A stretch of 51,277 bases of DNA from NCBI GenBank assembly GCA_027451825.1, contig DAIDHZ010000014.1, forward strand, positions 1-51,277, in the 5' to 3' direction. Below, in pieces: positions 7,467 through 15,929 of the stretch (the first letter of the stretch is position 1; each line of letters starts with the position of its first letter). Made by a program: the position numbers and the translations under genes. This DNA comes from Chlamydiota bacterium. Its GTDB lineage: Bacteria; Chlamydiota; Chlamydiia; Chlamydiales; SM23-39. The notes under the pieces are model-generated. The model was given only the letters and a program-made list of their open reading frames with translations, made no database searches and was not told the DNA's origin.

Positions 7467-10400
7467 ACCTCTCAGAACCTTTTATCAGGCGCCCTGTCAT
7501 GACAACTCTTGTCATGGTGGCCATTTTATTTTTTGGCATTGCTGCATACAAATCTTTACCTGTCAGCGATTTACCAAGCGTTGACATGCCCACCATTGAA
7601 GTCAGCTGCAGCTATCCGGGAGCAAGCCCTGAAACCATGGCCAATTCCGTGGCAACTCCTCTTGAACAGCAATTCATGACCATTGAAGGGATTCAATCGG
7701 TTATTTCATCGAGCAACACCGGAGCCACCACCATTGTTCTTACCTTCAACTTGGATCGAAATATTGATGCCGCAGCAACGGATGTGCAATCGGCCATTTC
7801 GACAGCACAGCCGCAACTTCCATCAAACCTGCCGAACTACCCTACCTATCGAAAAGTCAATCCGGCATCAACGCCGATTCTCTATTTTGCCCTTGTCAAT
7901 CCCAACATGACTCTCAGCGATCTTTACGATTACGGGAATACATTCATTGGAGAAAGACTCTCCATGATTGAAGGAGTCTCTCAAGTCATTACCTATGGCT
8001 CTCCCTATGCGGCGCGCATTCAAGTCGATCCGGAAAAACTCGCCGCCAAAAATATCGGTCTTGATGAAGTTGCAACCCTTATCGAACAATCCAACGTCGA
8101 TCTTCCTTTGGGAACATTATGGGGAAATCGAAGCGATTTTACCATCGATGCCGATGGACAGCTCATGCACGCCGATGGCTACAACGAACTCGTCATTAAA
8201 AACAAAGACGGGGATCTCGTTAAAATTAAAAACGTAGGAAGAGCTCTCGATAGCGTTCAAGATGATAAATACTTCATGCACTACGTCGATCGAACGGGCG
8301 ATCATATTTGTTTAATCTTAGCCGTGCAAAAAATTGCAGGAGCCAACACCGTTAAAATCGTAGACAAAGTCAATCAAGTTTTAAGCGACATGAAATCGCA
8401 ACTCCCAGACACTCTAAAGATCTATCGCGTCTATGATCAATCGGTCACCATCATCGAAGGTGTCAATGATGTAAAAATGACTCTCATCATCGCCTTTTTT
8501 CTTGTCATCTTCATCATTTATCTTTCTTTAGGAAAAGCGCTCAATACAATCATCCCATCTCTTGCTCTTCCCATCTCCGTTATCGGTACATTCGCTGTCA
8601 TGCTGATCATCGGCTTTAGCCTTGATCTTCTCTCTCTTTTAGCCCTCACTCTTTGTATCGGATTTCTTGTCGATGATGCGATCGTTGTTTTAGAAAACAA
8701 TGTGCGTCACGTACAACATGGAGAAGATCCTTTTGAAGCAACCATTCGAGGATCTAAAGAAATCAGCACCACGATTCTAAGCATGACTCTTTGTTTAACA
8801 GCTGCCTTTATCCCCATGCTTTTTATGGGAGGCGTTGTTGGAAGATTGTTTAGAGAATTTTCAATTACAATCGTGATTGCTGTTTTGATTTCCGGCTTTG
8901 TTTCCCTTTCACTCACTCCCATGCTTTCAAGCAGGTTTATACGGCCTTATGACAAAACTCGAAAAACGCGCATGGAAAAATTTTCAGATACAGTCAACGA
9001 ATGGCTCAAAAAAGTTTATGAACCCTGTCTTCATTTCTCGCTGAAACATAAACGATTCACATTAAGCATTGGTCTTTTAAGCATTGTCTCTTCTTTAGCT
9101 CTAACCTATGTGCTTCCCAAAGACTTCCTCCCCCCGGACGATGTTGGATTTCTTGATGGATATACTTTATCAAGAGACGGCACGTCTCCCTATCTGATGG
9201 AAAAATATCATGAAAAGATCACAAGCATTACCATGCAAGATCCCAATATTGAATCTCTCATCTCCATTAGCTCATTTAGCAACCCCAACGAAGGAATTTT
9301 GTTTTTTCAATTAAAGCCCTACCGCGAACGCCTTCCAATGTATTCAATCATCACGGAACTTTCTAAAAAGCTCCAAGATATCCCCGGGATCCTTACATTT
9401 ATTTCCCCCGTTCCTCTCATCAACTTAAGCGTGGGAAGCACGGCGAATGCACTCTATCAATATTCCATGACAAGCATCAACCGCAACATTCTCTACAACT
9501 ATGCCCCTGAAATCACTCAGCAAATGAAACTCGATCCTCACTTTTCTCAAGTCTCTTCTGACTTAAGAATTCATCAACCCACATGGTCTTTTCACATCAA
9601 TCGAGATAAAGCATCCAATTACAATGTCACTGCATCACAAATTGAAAACTTTTTTCAATTTGCCTACTCCGACAACAAAATTTCTCAGATCAATGCTGAC
9701 ATCAATACGTATAATGTAATCATAGAAACGCTTCCCGAATTTTATCGAGATCCAACAGTTCTTTCCAAACTCTATGTCCGCTCAACGACAAACAACCTCG
9801 TTCCTTTATCTGAAATCGTAGATAGCAAAGAAACCACAGGACCTCTCACCATTAACCATTATAACGGTCTTCCTGCGGTGACCGTTTCATTCAATCCAAG
9901 TCCCGACATACCCCTTGGAGAATCTTTGAATCGATTAAACACCATCGCCAAGAAAACAATGCCCCCGCAAATTCATGGACAAGTCATTGGGACTGCACAA
10001 GTATTTAATGAATCCTTTGCGAGCTTTCCATTTCTTCTTCTCATTGCTTTTTTCACGATCTACGTTGTTTTAGGAATTCTCTATGAAAGCTTCATCCACC
10101 CCATCACCGTGATGAGCACCCTTCCCCCCGCTCTTGTCGGAGGCCTTTTAACTCTTTATATCTTCAATCAAACGCTTTCTATCTATTCGTTTGTAGGCCT
10201 CATTCTTCTCATCGGAATCGTCTTAAAAAATGGGATCATTATGGTCGATTTTGCCAACCATGCGGTGGAAGTCGAAAAGAAATCGGCCAAGGATGCGATC
10301 ATTGAAGCCGCCCTCACCCGTTTCCGCCCAATTCTTATGACCACCGTCGCAGCTCTTATGGGCGCCGTCCCCATTGCCCTCGGAATCGGCGGCGGCGTTG

Positions 10401-10546
10401 CCCAAACGCGTATCTCTTTGGGCCTCTGCATCATAGGAGGCCTTGTTATCTCCCAGTTCCTGACCCTCTTTCTCACCCCTGTCACTTTCTACTATTTTGA
10501 ACGGCTTCAAGAGATCATAAAGTCACAAGTCGCTAAAAATAAGTAG
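7463..10546 (+). CDS. RND multidrug efflux pump, inner-membrane subunit (HAE1/MdtB-C type)
   Basis: 1027 residues, the full length for an AcrB/MdtB/MdtC-type proton-driven exporter. The N-terminus LSEPFIRRPVMTTLVM is the family hallmark, followed by the first periplasmic loop (PGASPETMANSVATPLEQ). The paired Asp residues of TM4 needed for proton transfer are present at 404-405 (GFLVDDAIVVLEN), and the TM10 Lys is present at 922 (GIVLKNGIIMVDFAN). Its start overlaps the adaptor stop as ATGA. With an adaptor and lipidated channel directly upstream, this is a self-contained tripartite system. Drug, bile or metabolite export are all possible. The HAE1 branch is suggested by length and by the absence of the acidic metal-site features of CusA-type pumps. 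Confidence 0.95.
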   Translation: MNLSEPFIRRPVMTTLVMVAILFFGIAAYKSLPVSDLPSVDMPTIEVSCSYPGASPETMANSVATPLEQQFMTIEGIQSVISSSNTGATTIVLTFNLDRNIDAAATDVQSAISTAQPQLPSNLPNYPTYRKVNPASTPILYFALVNPNMTLSDLYDYGNTFIGERLSMIEGVSQVITYGSPYAARIQVDPEKLAAKNIGLDEVATLIEQSNVDLPLGTLWGNRSDFTIDADGQLMHADGYNELVIKNKDGDLVKIKNVGRALDSVQDDKYFMHYVDRTGDHICLILAVQKIAGANTVKIVDKVNQVLSDMKSQLPDTLKIYRVYDQSVTIIEGVNDVKMTLIIAFFLVIFIIYLSLGKALNTIIPSLALPISVIGTFAVMLIIGFSLDLLSLLALTLCIGFLVDDAIVVLENNVRHVQHGEDPFEATIRGSKEISTTILSMTLCLTAAFIPMLFMGGVVGRLFREFSITIVIAVLISGFVSLSLTPMLSSRFIRPYDKTRKTRMEKFSDTVNEWLKKVYEPCLHFSLKHKRFTLSIGLLSIVSSLALTYVLPKDFLPPDDVGFLDGYTLSRDGTSPYLMEKYHEKITSITMQDPNIESLISISSFSNPNEGILFFQLKPYRERLPMYSIITELSKKLQDIPGILTFISPVPLINLSVGSTANALYQYSMTSINRNILYNYAPEITQQMKLDPHFSQVSSDLRIHQPTWSFHINRDKASNYNVTASQIENFFQFAYSDNKISQINADINTYNVIIETLPEFYRDPTVLSKLYVRSTTNNLVPLSEIVDSKETTGPLTINHYNGLPAVTVSFNPSPDIPLGESLNRLNTIAKKTMPPQIHGQVIGTAQVFNESFASFPFLLLIAFFTIYVVLGILYESFIHPITVMSTLPPALVGGLLTLYIFNQTLSIYSFVGLILLIGIVLKNGIIMVDFANHAVEVEKKSAKDAIIEAALTRFRPILMTTVAALMGAVPIALGIGGGVAQTRISLGLCIIGGLVISQFLTLFLTPVTFYYFERLQEIIKSQVAKNK

Positions 10547-10556
10547 CTTAAAAAAC

Positions 10557-10585
10557 TTGACATTCATTAAAAAAAAGATTATAAT
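10557..10585 (+). promoter_or_regulatory. Perfect consensus sigma-70 promoter
   Basis: TTGACA at 10557-10562, a 17-base spacer, and TATAAT at 10580-10585. Both hexamers match the consensus at every base. The predicted transcription start falls at or just before the ATG at 10594, so the transcript of the next gene may be almost leaderless. Confidence 0.75.
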
Positions 10586-10593
10586 TAAAACAT

Positions 10594-10998
10594 ATGGAAA
10601 TAACAAACATAAATAGTAAATATAATTACATACAAGCAAACCAGAGTTCTTTAAAAGCAGAACTAAGCTATCTTGAAAAGAATTTTAAATTGTTAATGGG
10701 TGAGTACCACCAAGACCCTTCCAAAGAAAATCTCACGAGACTGACAGCGTTTATGTATCAAATGAGAACATTTCTCGAAGATCACAAAAAAGAAATTTTT
10801 GCCGAAGCGAAACAAAACGGGTGGCCTAAAGAATTCCCACACAAAGAAGCAAGCTACGAATATACCTATGAAACTCTCATGATCAATATCAACGCATTTT
10901 TAAACCCTTCAGACGGTCATTCTGAAGGTGGTCTTGACTTCATCAACGAACAGTTAACACAGCTCTCTTGGTTTCTCTCAAACGGAGAACTCCAGTAA
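10594..10998 (+). CDS. Hypothetical small soluble helical protein
   Basis: 134 residues, not assigned to any family. The sequence is helical and charged, with no signal peptide or membrane segment, one Trp-Pro (NGWPKEF) and an acidic C-terminal part (FLNPSDGHSEGGLDFINEQL). The ATG lies only 8 bases after a perfect consensus -10 box, and no Shine-Dalgarno sequence fits between, so translation may start at the 5' end of the mRNA. The next in-frame Met (in MGEYH, about residue 35) would remove a quarter of the protein. The gene ends at a degenerate transposon end (11002-11117). A strongly transcribed, lineage-specific gene, possibly host-directed, but no function can be claimed. Confidence 0.65.
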   Translation: MEITNINSKYNYIQANQSSLKAELSYLEKNFKLLMGEYHQDPSKENLTRLTAFMYQMRTFLEDHKKEIFAEAKQNGWPKEFPHKEASYEYTYETLMININAFLNPSDGHSEGGLDFINEQLTQLSWFLSNGELQ

Positions 10999-11001
10999 GC
11001 T

Positions 11002-11117
11002 GGCTTGAACGCCTGCTTGGGCGCAATCTCATCCCTTCAGGTTGTTTCGGTATAGCTGTTTATACAATTGGGCGCTAAATAGCGCCTTTCTTTCAAGGAG
11101 AGGTTCTTCAATCGCCT
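11002..11117 (+). mobile_element. Relic of an IS200/IS605-family right end (tnpB tail plus hairpin region), copy A
   Basis: Starting at 11002 the plus strand reads GLNACLGAISSLQVVSV and then stop. GLNAC is characteristic of the C-terminal end of IS605-type TnpB (OrfB). It is followed by a GGCGCTAAATAGCGCC hairpin at about 11072-11087 and a GGTTCTTCAAT end. The same series occurs on the opposite strand at 26213-26345. In that copy the terminal hairpin is better kept. The rest of tnpB and any tnpA are missing, so this is a fossil end, here partly merged with a sequence (cttcaggttgtttcggtata) shared with the palindromic repeat at 43811-43974. Confidence 0.6.
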
Positions 11118-11133
11118 TCAGAACTCATTTTAG

Positions 11134-11520
11134 TCAACCTTTTGTAGTTCTCTTTCTTTTCATAGTCGTCTTTCTCCCTGTTGTTGAGGAACGCTTTTTA
11201 ACTGTCACAAACCCTCTTTTAACCGATCGGAAAAGTCGACGAGAAGCTTCTACACTAATCTTCACTTTACATCCAACCTTTGTCAGATATTGCATAAGTG
11301 TATCAGTGCTAAAATCATTGATCTTTCCTTTCATAAGAGAAGAGACTTTAGGCTCGCTAATTCCAAGAATCAAAGCGATCTCTTTCTGAGGAAGTCCACT
11401 TGTGCGGATAATATGGACAACCTCGGACGTTAAATCGGAACGCGCTCTCATTTCATCAGAATCGTCCAATCCAAGATCTGCAAAGATGTTATCTGTACTA
11501 ACTAAAAATTCACCCTTCAT
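11134..11520 (-). CDS. XRE-family helix-turn-helix protein (HigA2-like antitoxin or regulator)
   Basis: 128 residues. After an acidic N-terminus (NIFADLGLDDSDEM) comes a Cro/C1-type helix-turn-helix at about 41-66: LPQKEIALILGISEPKVSSLMKG. This is followed by DFSTDTLMQYLTKVGCKVKI, the typical ending of the XRE antitoxins paired with RelE/HigB-like toxins (HTH_37/COG5606 type). Those proteins usually stop near 95-105 residues; this one has an extra Lys/Arg-rich tail of about 30 residues (KKRSSTTGRKTTMKRKR). A good GGAGAA site precedes the ATG. No toxin gene lies immediately upstream; the next plus-strand gene is unrelated. It may be an orphan antitoxin turned regulator. The neighbouring IS605 relic suggests past rearrangement. 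Confidence 0.8.
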   Translation of the reverse strand: MKGEFLVSTDNIFADLGLDDSDEMRARSDLTSEVVHIIRTSGLPQKEIALILGISEPKVSSLMKGKINDFSTDTLMQYLTKVGCKVKISVEASRRLFRSVKRGFVTVKKRSSTTGRKTTMKRKRTTKG

Positions 11521-11587
11521 TGTTCTCCTTCCACCTCAACGACTATCTGTAAAAGACCAGAGGCGCCGAGATGATTGAGCGGCTTAA

Positions 11588-11604
11588 TAACTCAAGTTAC
11601 TAAT
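11588..11604. repeat. Single terminal fragment related to the palindrome at 39818
   Basis: TAACTCAAGTTACTAAT closely matches the terminal sequence TAACTCAAGTTGCTAGT of the 39818-39982 palindromic element. Only one end is recognisable here, just downstream of the formate dehydrogenase gene. Probably a decayed copy. Confidence 0.4.
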
Positions 11605-11611
11605 CTTCTTT

Positions 11612-12808
11612 TTATTTTTTGAATTGGATCGCCCGCTCAGAACCTCCTGTTGTATCTCCGGCGACGTAAGAGTGGACGCCTATTCCTGCCAATTTCCCTT
11701 GATCCACAATCAAATACTCAGTGCGAATCGGTTTTTTTTCAAAGAAACATTCTAAAATCTCACGAACACCTGCAGCATAACGAGCTTGCGCAGAAAGACT
11801 CGTTCCCGAAACATGAGGCGTCATCCCATCATGAGGCATCTCTCTCCAAGGGTGATCTTTGGGAGCCGGCTGAGGGAACCAAACATCTCCTGCGTAACCT
11901 GCAAGCTGTCCGCTTTTTAACGCTCTCGCAATTGCTTCCGCATCGCAAATTTTACCTCTTGCCGTATTCACAATGTAAGAGCCTCTTTTCATTTGAGAGA
12001 TCAACCGATCATTAAATAGATGCTCCGTTTCTGCGTGCAATGGACAATTGATTGTAATCACATCACATACACGCACCATCGATTCTAAATTCTCGTGATA
12101 TGTAAGACCCAGCTCTTTTTCTACTTTTTCAGACAAACGATGGCGCTCTGTGTAATGAAGTTTTACGCCAAAAGGCTTTAATCGTCGCAACACAGCAAGT
12201 CCGATATGACCTGCGGCAACAGATCCCACATCCATGCCTTCCAAGTCATACGATCTTTGAACGCAATCGGCAATATTCCAGCCTTTCTTCACCACCCAAT
12301 TGTAGGATGGAATATAATCTTTCACTAAAGACAAAATCATCAAGACAATGTACTCGGCAACGCTGATGCTATTGCAAAATGTCACCTCAGCCACTGTAAT
12401 TCCTTTTGCAATTGCAGCCTGAAGATCGACATGATCAGAGCCAATTCCTGCAGTGATGGCAAGCTTTAAGTTTTTTGCTTTTGCAAGTCTTTCTTTTGTT
12501 AAATAAGCGGGCCAAAACGGCTGAGAAATCACAACATCAGCATCAACTAACTCTTTTTCAAAAACAGAATCCGGACCATCTTTATCCGATGTCACAATCA
12601 AAGTATGTTCCAGCTCTTTTAAGAACTTCTTCAACCCCAAAGCTCCCGAAACGGATCCTAAAAGCTCACCCGGCTTAAAATCGATTCTTTTGGGATTCGG
12701 CAGTTTTTGTCCGTCCGGATAAACCTCAAGTTTTGGAATCGTATCTCGAGCATACGTTTTCGGATATCCTGTCACCGGATCGTCATAAAGAACCAATACA
12801 ATTTTCAT
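11612..12808 (-). CDS. fdh: NAD-dependent formate dehydrogenase
   Basis: 398 residues, close to the ~400 of the metal-free NAD formate dehydrogenases of methylotrophs; it oxidises formate to CO2 with reduction of NAD+. The ATG at 12808 (MKIVLVLYDDP) is chosen over an in-frame TTG at 12820 because it aligns with the family start. In this numbering the catalytic residues coincide with those of the Pseudomonas enzyme: N146, R284 (NTARGK), Q313 (WFPQPAPKD) and H332 (PHVSG). Two cofactor-site positions differ: the Rossmann motif is AGHIG, with His at 201 in place of Arg, and residue 221 is Glu (YTERHR) instead of Asp. Both may alter NAD binding. It is monocistronic and divergent from brnQ. It would give an intracellular bacterium a route to NADH from formate. 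Confidence 0.92.
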   Translation of the reverse strand: MKIVLVLYDDPVTGYPKTYARDTIPKLEVYPDGQKLPNPKRIDFKPGELLGSVSGALGLKKFLKELEHTLIVTSDKDGPDSVFEKELVDADVVISQPFWPAYLTKERLAKAKNLKLAITAGIGSDHVDLQAAIAKGITVAEVTFCNSISVAEYIVLMILSLVKDYIPSYNWVVKKGWNIADCVQRSYDLEGMDVGSVAAGHIGLAVLRRLKPFGVKLHYTERHRLSEKVEKELGLTYHENLESMVRVCDVITINCPLHAETEHLFNDRLISQMKRGSYIVNTARGKICDAEAIARALKSGQLAGYAGDVWFPQPAPKDHPWREMPHDGMTPHVSGTSLSAQARYAAGVREILECFFEKKPIRTEYLIVDQGKLAGIGVHSYVAGDTTGGSERAIQFKK

Positions 12809-12940
12809 GAAACCTCTCAAAAATTCTCTTCCTCATAACAAAATCTAATAATTTTTTACATAGCTTTAAATCCATCATCAGTTCATAATATGCGGCCATA
12901 TGTTAATCCAATTTTTCGGATCATCTTCTTGTAGTTTTTA

Positions 12941-12974
12941 CACGTATACGTGCATTAAGCACGCTTAATTTTTT
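12941..12974 (+). promoter_or_regulatory. Palindrome and alternative hairpins upstream of brnQ
   Basis: CACGTATACGTG at 12941-12952 is a perfect 12-base palindrome. It is followed by ATTAAGC-AC-GCTTAAT at 12954-12969 and a T-run. The second hairpin competes with CGTGC-ATTAA-GCACG, so two exclusive structures can form, the later one terminator-like. This could be an operator or an attenuator for brnQ. Confidence 0.35.
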
Positions 12975-13027
12975 CGAACAATAATTTCTAAATAACCAGA
13001 TTTTAAAGATTAGATAGAGATAAATGA

Positions 13028-14233
13028 ATGAACTCTTTTAGACAAAAACTAGACCTTTTGGCAGCAAGCTTGGCGATCTTTGCGATGTTTTTTGGCGCAG
13101 GCAACGTCGTTTTCCCCTTAGCTATCGGAGCCAACTTTCTCAACAAAACACCCCTTGCACTCACAGGATTTATTCTAACTGCTGTGATCGTCCCTTTCGC
13201 CGGCTTTTTAGCGATGATCCTTTATCGAGGACAAATTCAACAATTTTTTCAACGAATCGGAAAAATTCCGGGACTATTGCTCGCCTTTTTAACAATCACC
13301 TTGATCGGGCCTCTTGGCTGCGCCCCTCGTTGTTTAAGCCTTGCTTATTCCACTTTAAGCATCTCTTTTCCCGGTATTACACTCTCTTTATTTGCTGTTA
13401 TTTCTTGCGTCGTGATCTTTCTTTCAGTCTTGCGTCCCGGCAATCTTTTATCCATCATGGGATATGTGTTATCCCCACTCAAAATTTCTCTTTTAGCATG
13501 GATCATCATCCAAGGATGGATTTATGGACCCACTCCCAACTCAACCGTCGACAGCTCTTCTTTTGAGTCGATGATGTTCGGACTCAAAGAAGGCTATAAT
13601 ACAATGGATCTTCTTGCGAGCTTCTTTTTCGCCCCTCTTGTCATTTTCTCTTTAAAGAAAAAGCAAGAAAACACGAATTCTTCCTTTTTAATTAAAGCAA
13701 GCATTTTAGCAGCCATTCTTCTAGCTGCCATCTACTTTGGTTTTGCAGAAATTGCCTATTTCCATGGAAGTTTGTTAAAAGGAATCTCTACAGAGAAACT
13801 TCTTGGAAGTATTGCGATGCATGTCTTGGGACCCAAAGGCGGTCTCATTGTTGGAATGACCGTCACAATTGCATGCCTTACAACTGCGATTGCCCTCGTT
13901 GCCGCATTTGTCAATTTCATCCACAAAGAAATTTTCAAAGAAAAGGTCTCCCACCTACCTATCCTGATGGGTTCTTTGATCCTGACATTTTTCATTACAA
14001 CACTAGAATTTCAAGGAATTGCGAAATTTTTAAATCCTATCTTAGAAGTTTGCTATCCCCTTTTCATTGGACTTACTATCTATAATCTTATCGTGAGAAA
14101 CGAACGTTCAATTCCTCTCGAATCGCCTCGTCCATTAAAGGTTCGTCAATTTCCGCAGAAACACCTAAACGAGAGCTCTCCGAAAAGAGCTTTTGCTCAA
14201 GATGAGGAGCCCAGTAAAGTCCCATCAAAATAA
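13028..14233 (+). CDS. brnQ: Branched-chain amino acid:cation symporter (LIVCS family)
   Basis: 401 residues with about twelve membrane segments. It imports leucine, isoleucine and valine with Na+ or H+, fitting an organism that takes amino acids from its host. The N-terminal signature FAMFFGAGNVVFPLAIG and the LGCAPRCLSLAYST loop are those of BrnQ. The last membrane segment ends near FIGLTIYNLIVRNER. The remaining roughly 45 residues are hydrophilic, Pro- and Lys-rich, and lie entirely antisense to the end of the convergent AAA+ gene (overlap 14088-14233). The tail therefore looks like a read-through extension. No clear Shine-Dalgarno sequence is visible; the ATG at 13024 runs into an early stop, so 13028 is used. 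Confidence 0.9.
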   Translation: MNSFRQKLDLLAASLAIFAMFFGAGNVVFPLAIGANFLNKTPLALTGFILTAVIVPFAGFLAMILYRGQIQQFFQRIGKIPGLLLAFLTITLIGPLGCAPRCLSLAYSTLSISFPGITLSLFAVISCVVIFLSVLRPGNLLSIMGYVLSPLKISLLAWIIIQGWIYGPTPNSTVDSSSFESMMFGLKEGYNTMDLLASFFFAPLVIFSLKKKQENTNSSFLIKASILAAILLAAIYFGFAEIAYFHGSLLKGISTEKLLGSIAMHVLGPKGGLIVGMTVTIACLTTAIALVAAFVNFIHKEIFKEKVSHLPILMGSLILTFFITTLEFQGIAKFLNPILEVCYPLFIGLTIYNLIVRNERSIPLESPRPLKVRQFPQKHLNESSPKRAFAQDEEPSKVPSK

Positions 14234-15848
14234 AGAGCACCTTTTGTTTGGCATTGATAAACTCTTGCGATGCGATTTGGAAAAGAGCTTTTTTAATCTC
14301 ATGTAAAGTAGAACGAACTCTTTGCAAATCGCTGAACTTTTGCTCAATTTCCAAAAATTGACTCTCCAAACTTTTCAGATCTTTTTGCAAGGCATTCGTT
14401 TCTTTATCCAAAGAACCTTGGATGACTTGATCCGGCAATTTCATCCTCTTTTCTTGATAAAGACGCTCTACGACTTTCTGTTGGTTGTACAATCGATCCC
14501 TCAAACCTAAATGAAAATTTTCCAATCTCCAGATGCAGCGACTCAAAACAGAAAGGCTTAAAGATGGCGTAACGCCTTGATTTCCAAAGACCCTTTTTAT
14601 TTTTTGAACAAGCAGACTCAATCCCGGATTTGCAACCGTCACATGAGGCGCTGTTTTCATAAGGGAATGACTCAAAAGATCGACCATCTCAATGTCTTTC
14701 AAATCATCCACATGAAGTTGTAAAGAACGAGATACAAGGCTTTGATAGCGCGAAGATGTTTTAAAAAGCTGCCGATGGTTTGAAGAAATACCAATTACAT
14801 ACGGAAATTTTTCTTCTGGAAAGTTCATCATCTCTTTCAACTGATCTCCCAAAAGAGATTCAATGTCAGACAGAAAACCAAGCTCAATTCCATCAATCAC
14901 TAAAATCATTTGATCTCGATGCCGTCCCATTAAATCGCTTAAATAAGACAAAATCCGATTTCCAGAGATATTTGCTTCTGTATTATTGAGTAGATGAGCC
15001 ATGTTCAAATAAAAAACGGTTTTCCCTTTCAATTCAGGATACTCTCCCATCTCAATTGCATGGACCAAACCTTTGATCATTTCTGTTTTTCCAACGCCAG
15101 GCTTTCCGCAAAGCAAAACAAACTGGCGCAATTTTTTGCCAACGCTTAAGGCTCGAGCCATCTCATCAATCGATTTTTTACGAATGAAAGCAGTATCTAG
15201 ATCTCCTCGATGATATTTTCCAGTCCAATTTTCTGCTTTAGGAAGCGATGTTGGAAAACCTCGAAACCGAGAGTAAAGAAAACTCATCAGGGTCAATGCA
15301 GCACACCCTCCCAAAGAGACTAAAACACTCCCCAGCACGCCCACTCCGGAGACAAGACTGACAGCTCCCATGGAGATTAAAGGGAACACAGACAAAAGTT
15401 TCGTCCGTTTTTGCTCAATTTGATCCGGGTGATCGGAAATCTGAAAAAAATCGACAAGTGCAAATGCATTCAAAAAATTCTCCAAAGCAAGCGGCCAGCT
15501 ACTCACCCAATCAACAACACGTCCCTTCAAAGATCCTCTTTTCGAACAAAGCTCTCGATCCAAAACAGCCATCTGCTGTTGCAATCCCGAGATAACCTCT
15601 TCAAATAAAGTCTCATTGATGCCGGAAGCTTCTTGGATCGTTTCCAAAGGAAGCTTTTCTGACAATTTCTCTAAAATATCGAACGATTCTGAACGAGGCG
15701 GTAGAAGAGTGACTAAATCTTGAATCCACACACTGATTTGTTCAGGCGTTAATCCTTTTACGCTCTTTTCTAAAGATCGGACATTTTTTAAAACCGGCAC
15801 ATTCTGAACATCTACAATGCGCTGATTCGTGACTGCTTGAATCGACAT
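14088..15848 (-). CDS. Membrane-anchored AAA+ protein related to ClpB nucleotide-binding domain 1
   Basis: 586 residues. The N-terminal 150 are helical and unassigned. Residues about 152-192 form a hydrophobic pair (LLSVFPLISMGAV and VLGSVLVSLGG), likely membrane-inserted. Then comes an AAA+ module resembling the first ATPase domain of ClpA/ClpB: RKKSIDEMARALS, Walker A GKPGVGKT at 248-255, and the ClpB-like LKGKTVFYLNMAHLL. The Walker B reads ILVIDGIE, with Gly320 where the catalytic Glu should be. A likely arginine finger lies in SRYQSLVSRS. ATP binding is expected, hydrolysis uncertain. The C-terminal 150 residues are coiled-coil-like and Gln/Lys-rich. The gene overlaps brnQ by 146 bp tail to tail. 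No partner is evident, and the function is unknown. Confidence 0.75.
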   Translation of the reverse strand: MSIQAVTNQRIVDVQNVPVLKNVRSLEKSVKGLTPEQISVWIQDLVTLLPPRSESFDILEKLSEKLPLETIQEASGINETLFEEVISGLQQQMAVLDRELCSKRGSLKGRVVDWVSSWPLALENFLNAFALVDFFQISDHPDQIEQKRTKLLSVFPLISMGAVSLVSGVGVLGSVLVSLGGCAALTLMSFLYSRFRGFPTSLPKAENWTGKYHRGDLDTAFIRKKSIDEMARALSVGKKLRQFVLLCGKPGVGKTEMIKGLVHAIEMGEYPELKGKTVFYLNMAHLLNNTEANISGNRILSYLSDLMGRHRDQMILVIDGIELGFLSDIESLLGDQLKEMMNFPEEKFPYVIGISSNHRQLFKTSSRYQSLVSRSLQLHVDDLKDIEMVDLLSHSLMKTAPHVTVANPGLSLLVQKIKRVFGNQGVTPSLSLSVLSRCIWRLENFHLGLRDRLYNQQKVVERLYQEKRMKLPDQVIQGSLDKETNALQKDLKSLESQFLEIEQKFSDLQRVRSTLHEIKKALFQIASQEFINAKQKVLFILMGLYWAPHLEQKLFSESSRLGVSAEIDEPLMDEAIREELNVRFSR

Positions 15849-15929
15849 AAACGACCTATTCTAAAGCCAAAAAATCGTATCGCAAAACATCATTGAAATA
15901 AATAAAAACCATCTGTATCAAAGAAAAAT

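Noticed and set aside
10183..10510. Minus-strand frames of about 100 residues inside the RND pump gene
   Set aside because: They are shadows of the conserved C-terminal transmembrane region of the pump and have no family features.
11042..11389. Plus-strand frame of 115 residues opposite the XRE gene
   Set aside because: Hydrophobic composition arises from antisense reading of the Lys/Arg-rich tail; the XRE helix-turn-helix on the other strand is unmistakable.
12809..13027. Possible tRNA or small RNA gene between fdh and brnQ
   Set aside because: No cloverleaf or conserved T-loop could be drawn; only hairpins that fit regulation of the flanking genes.
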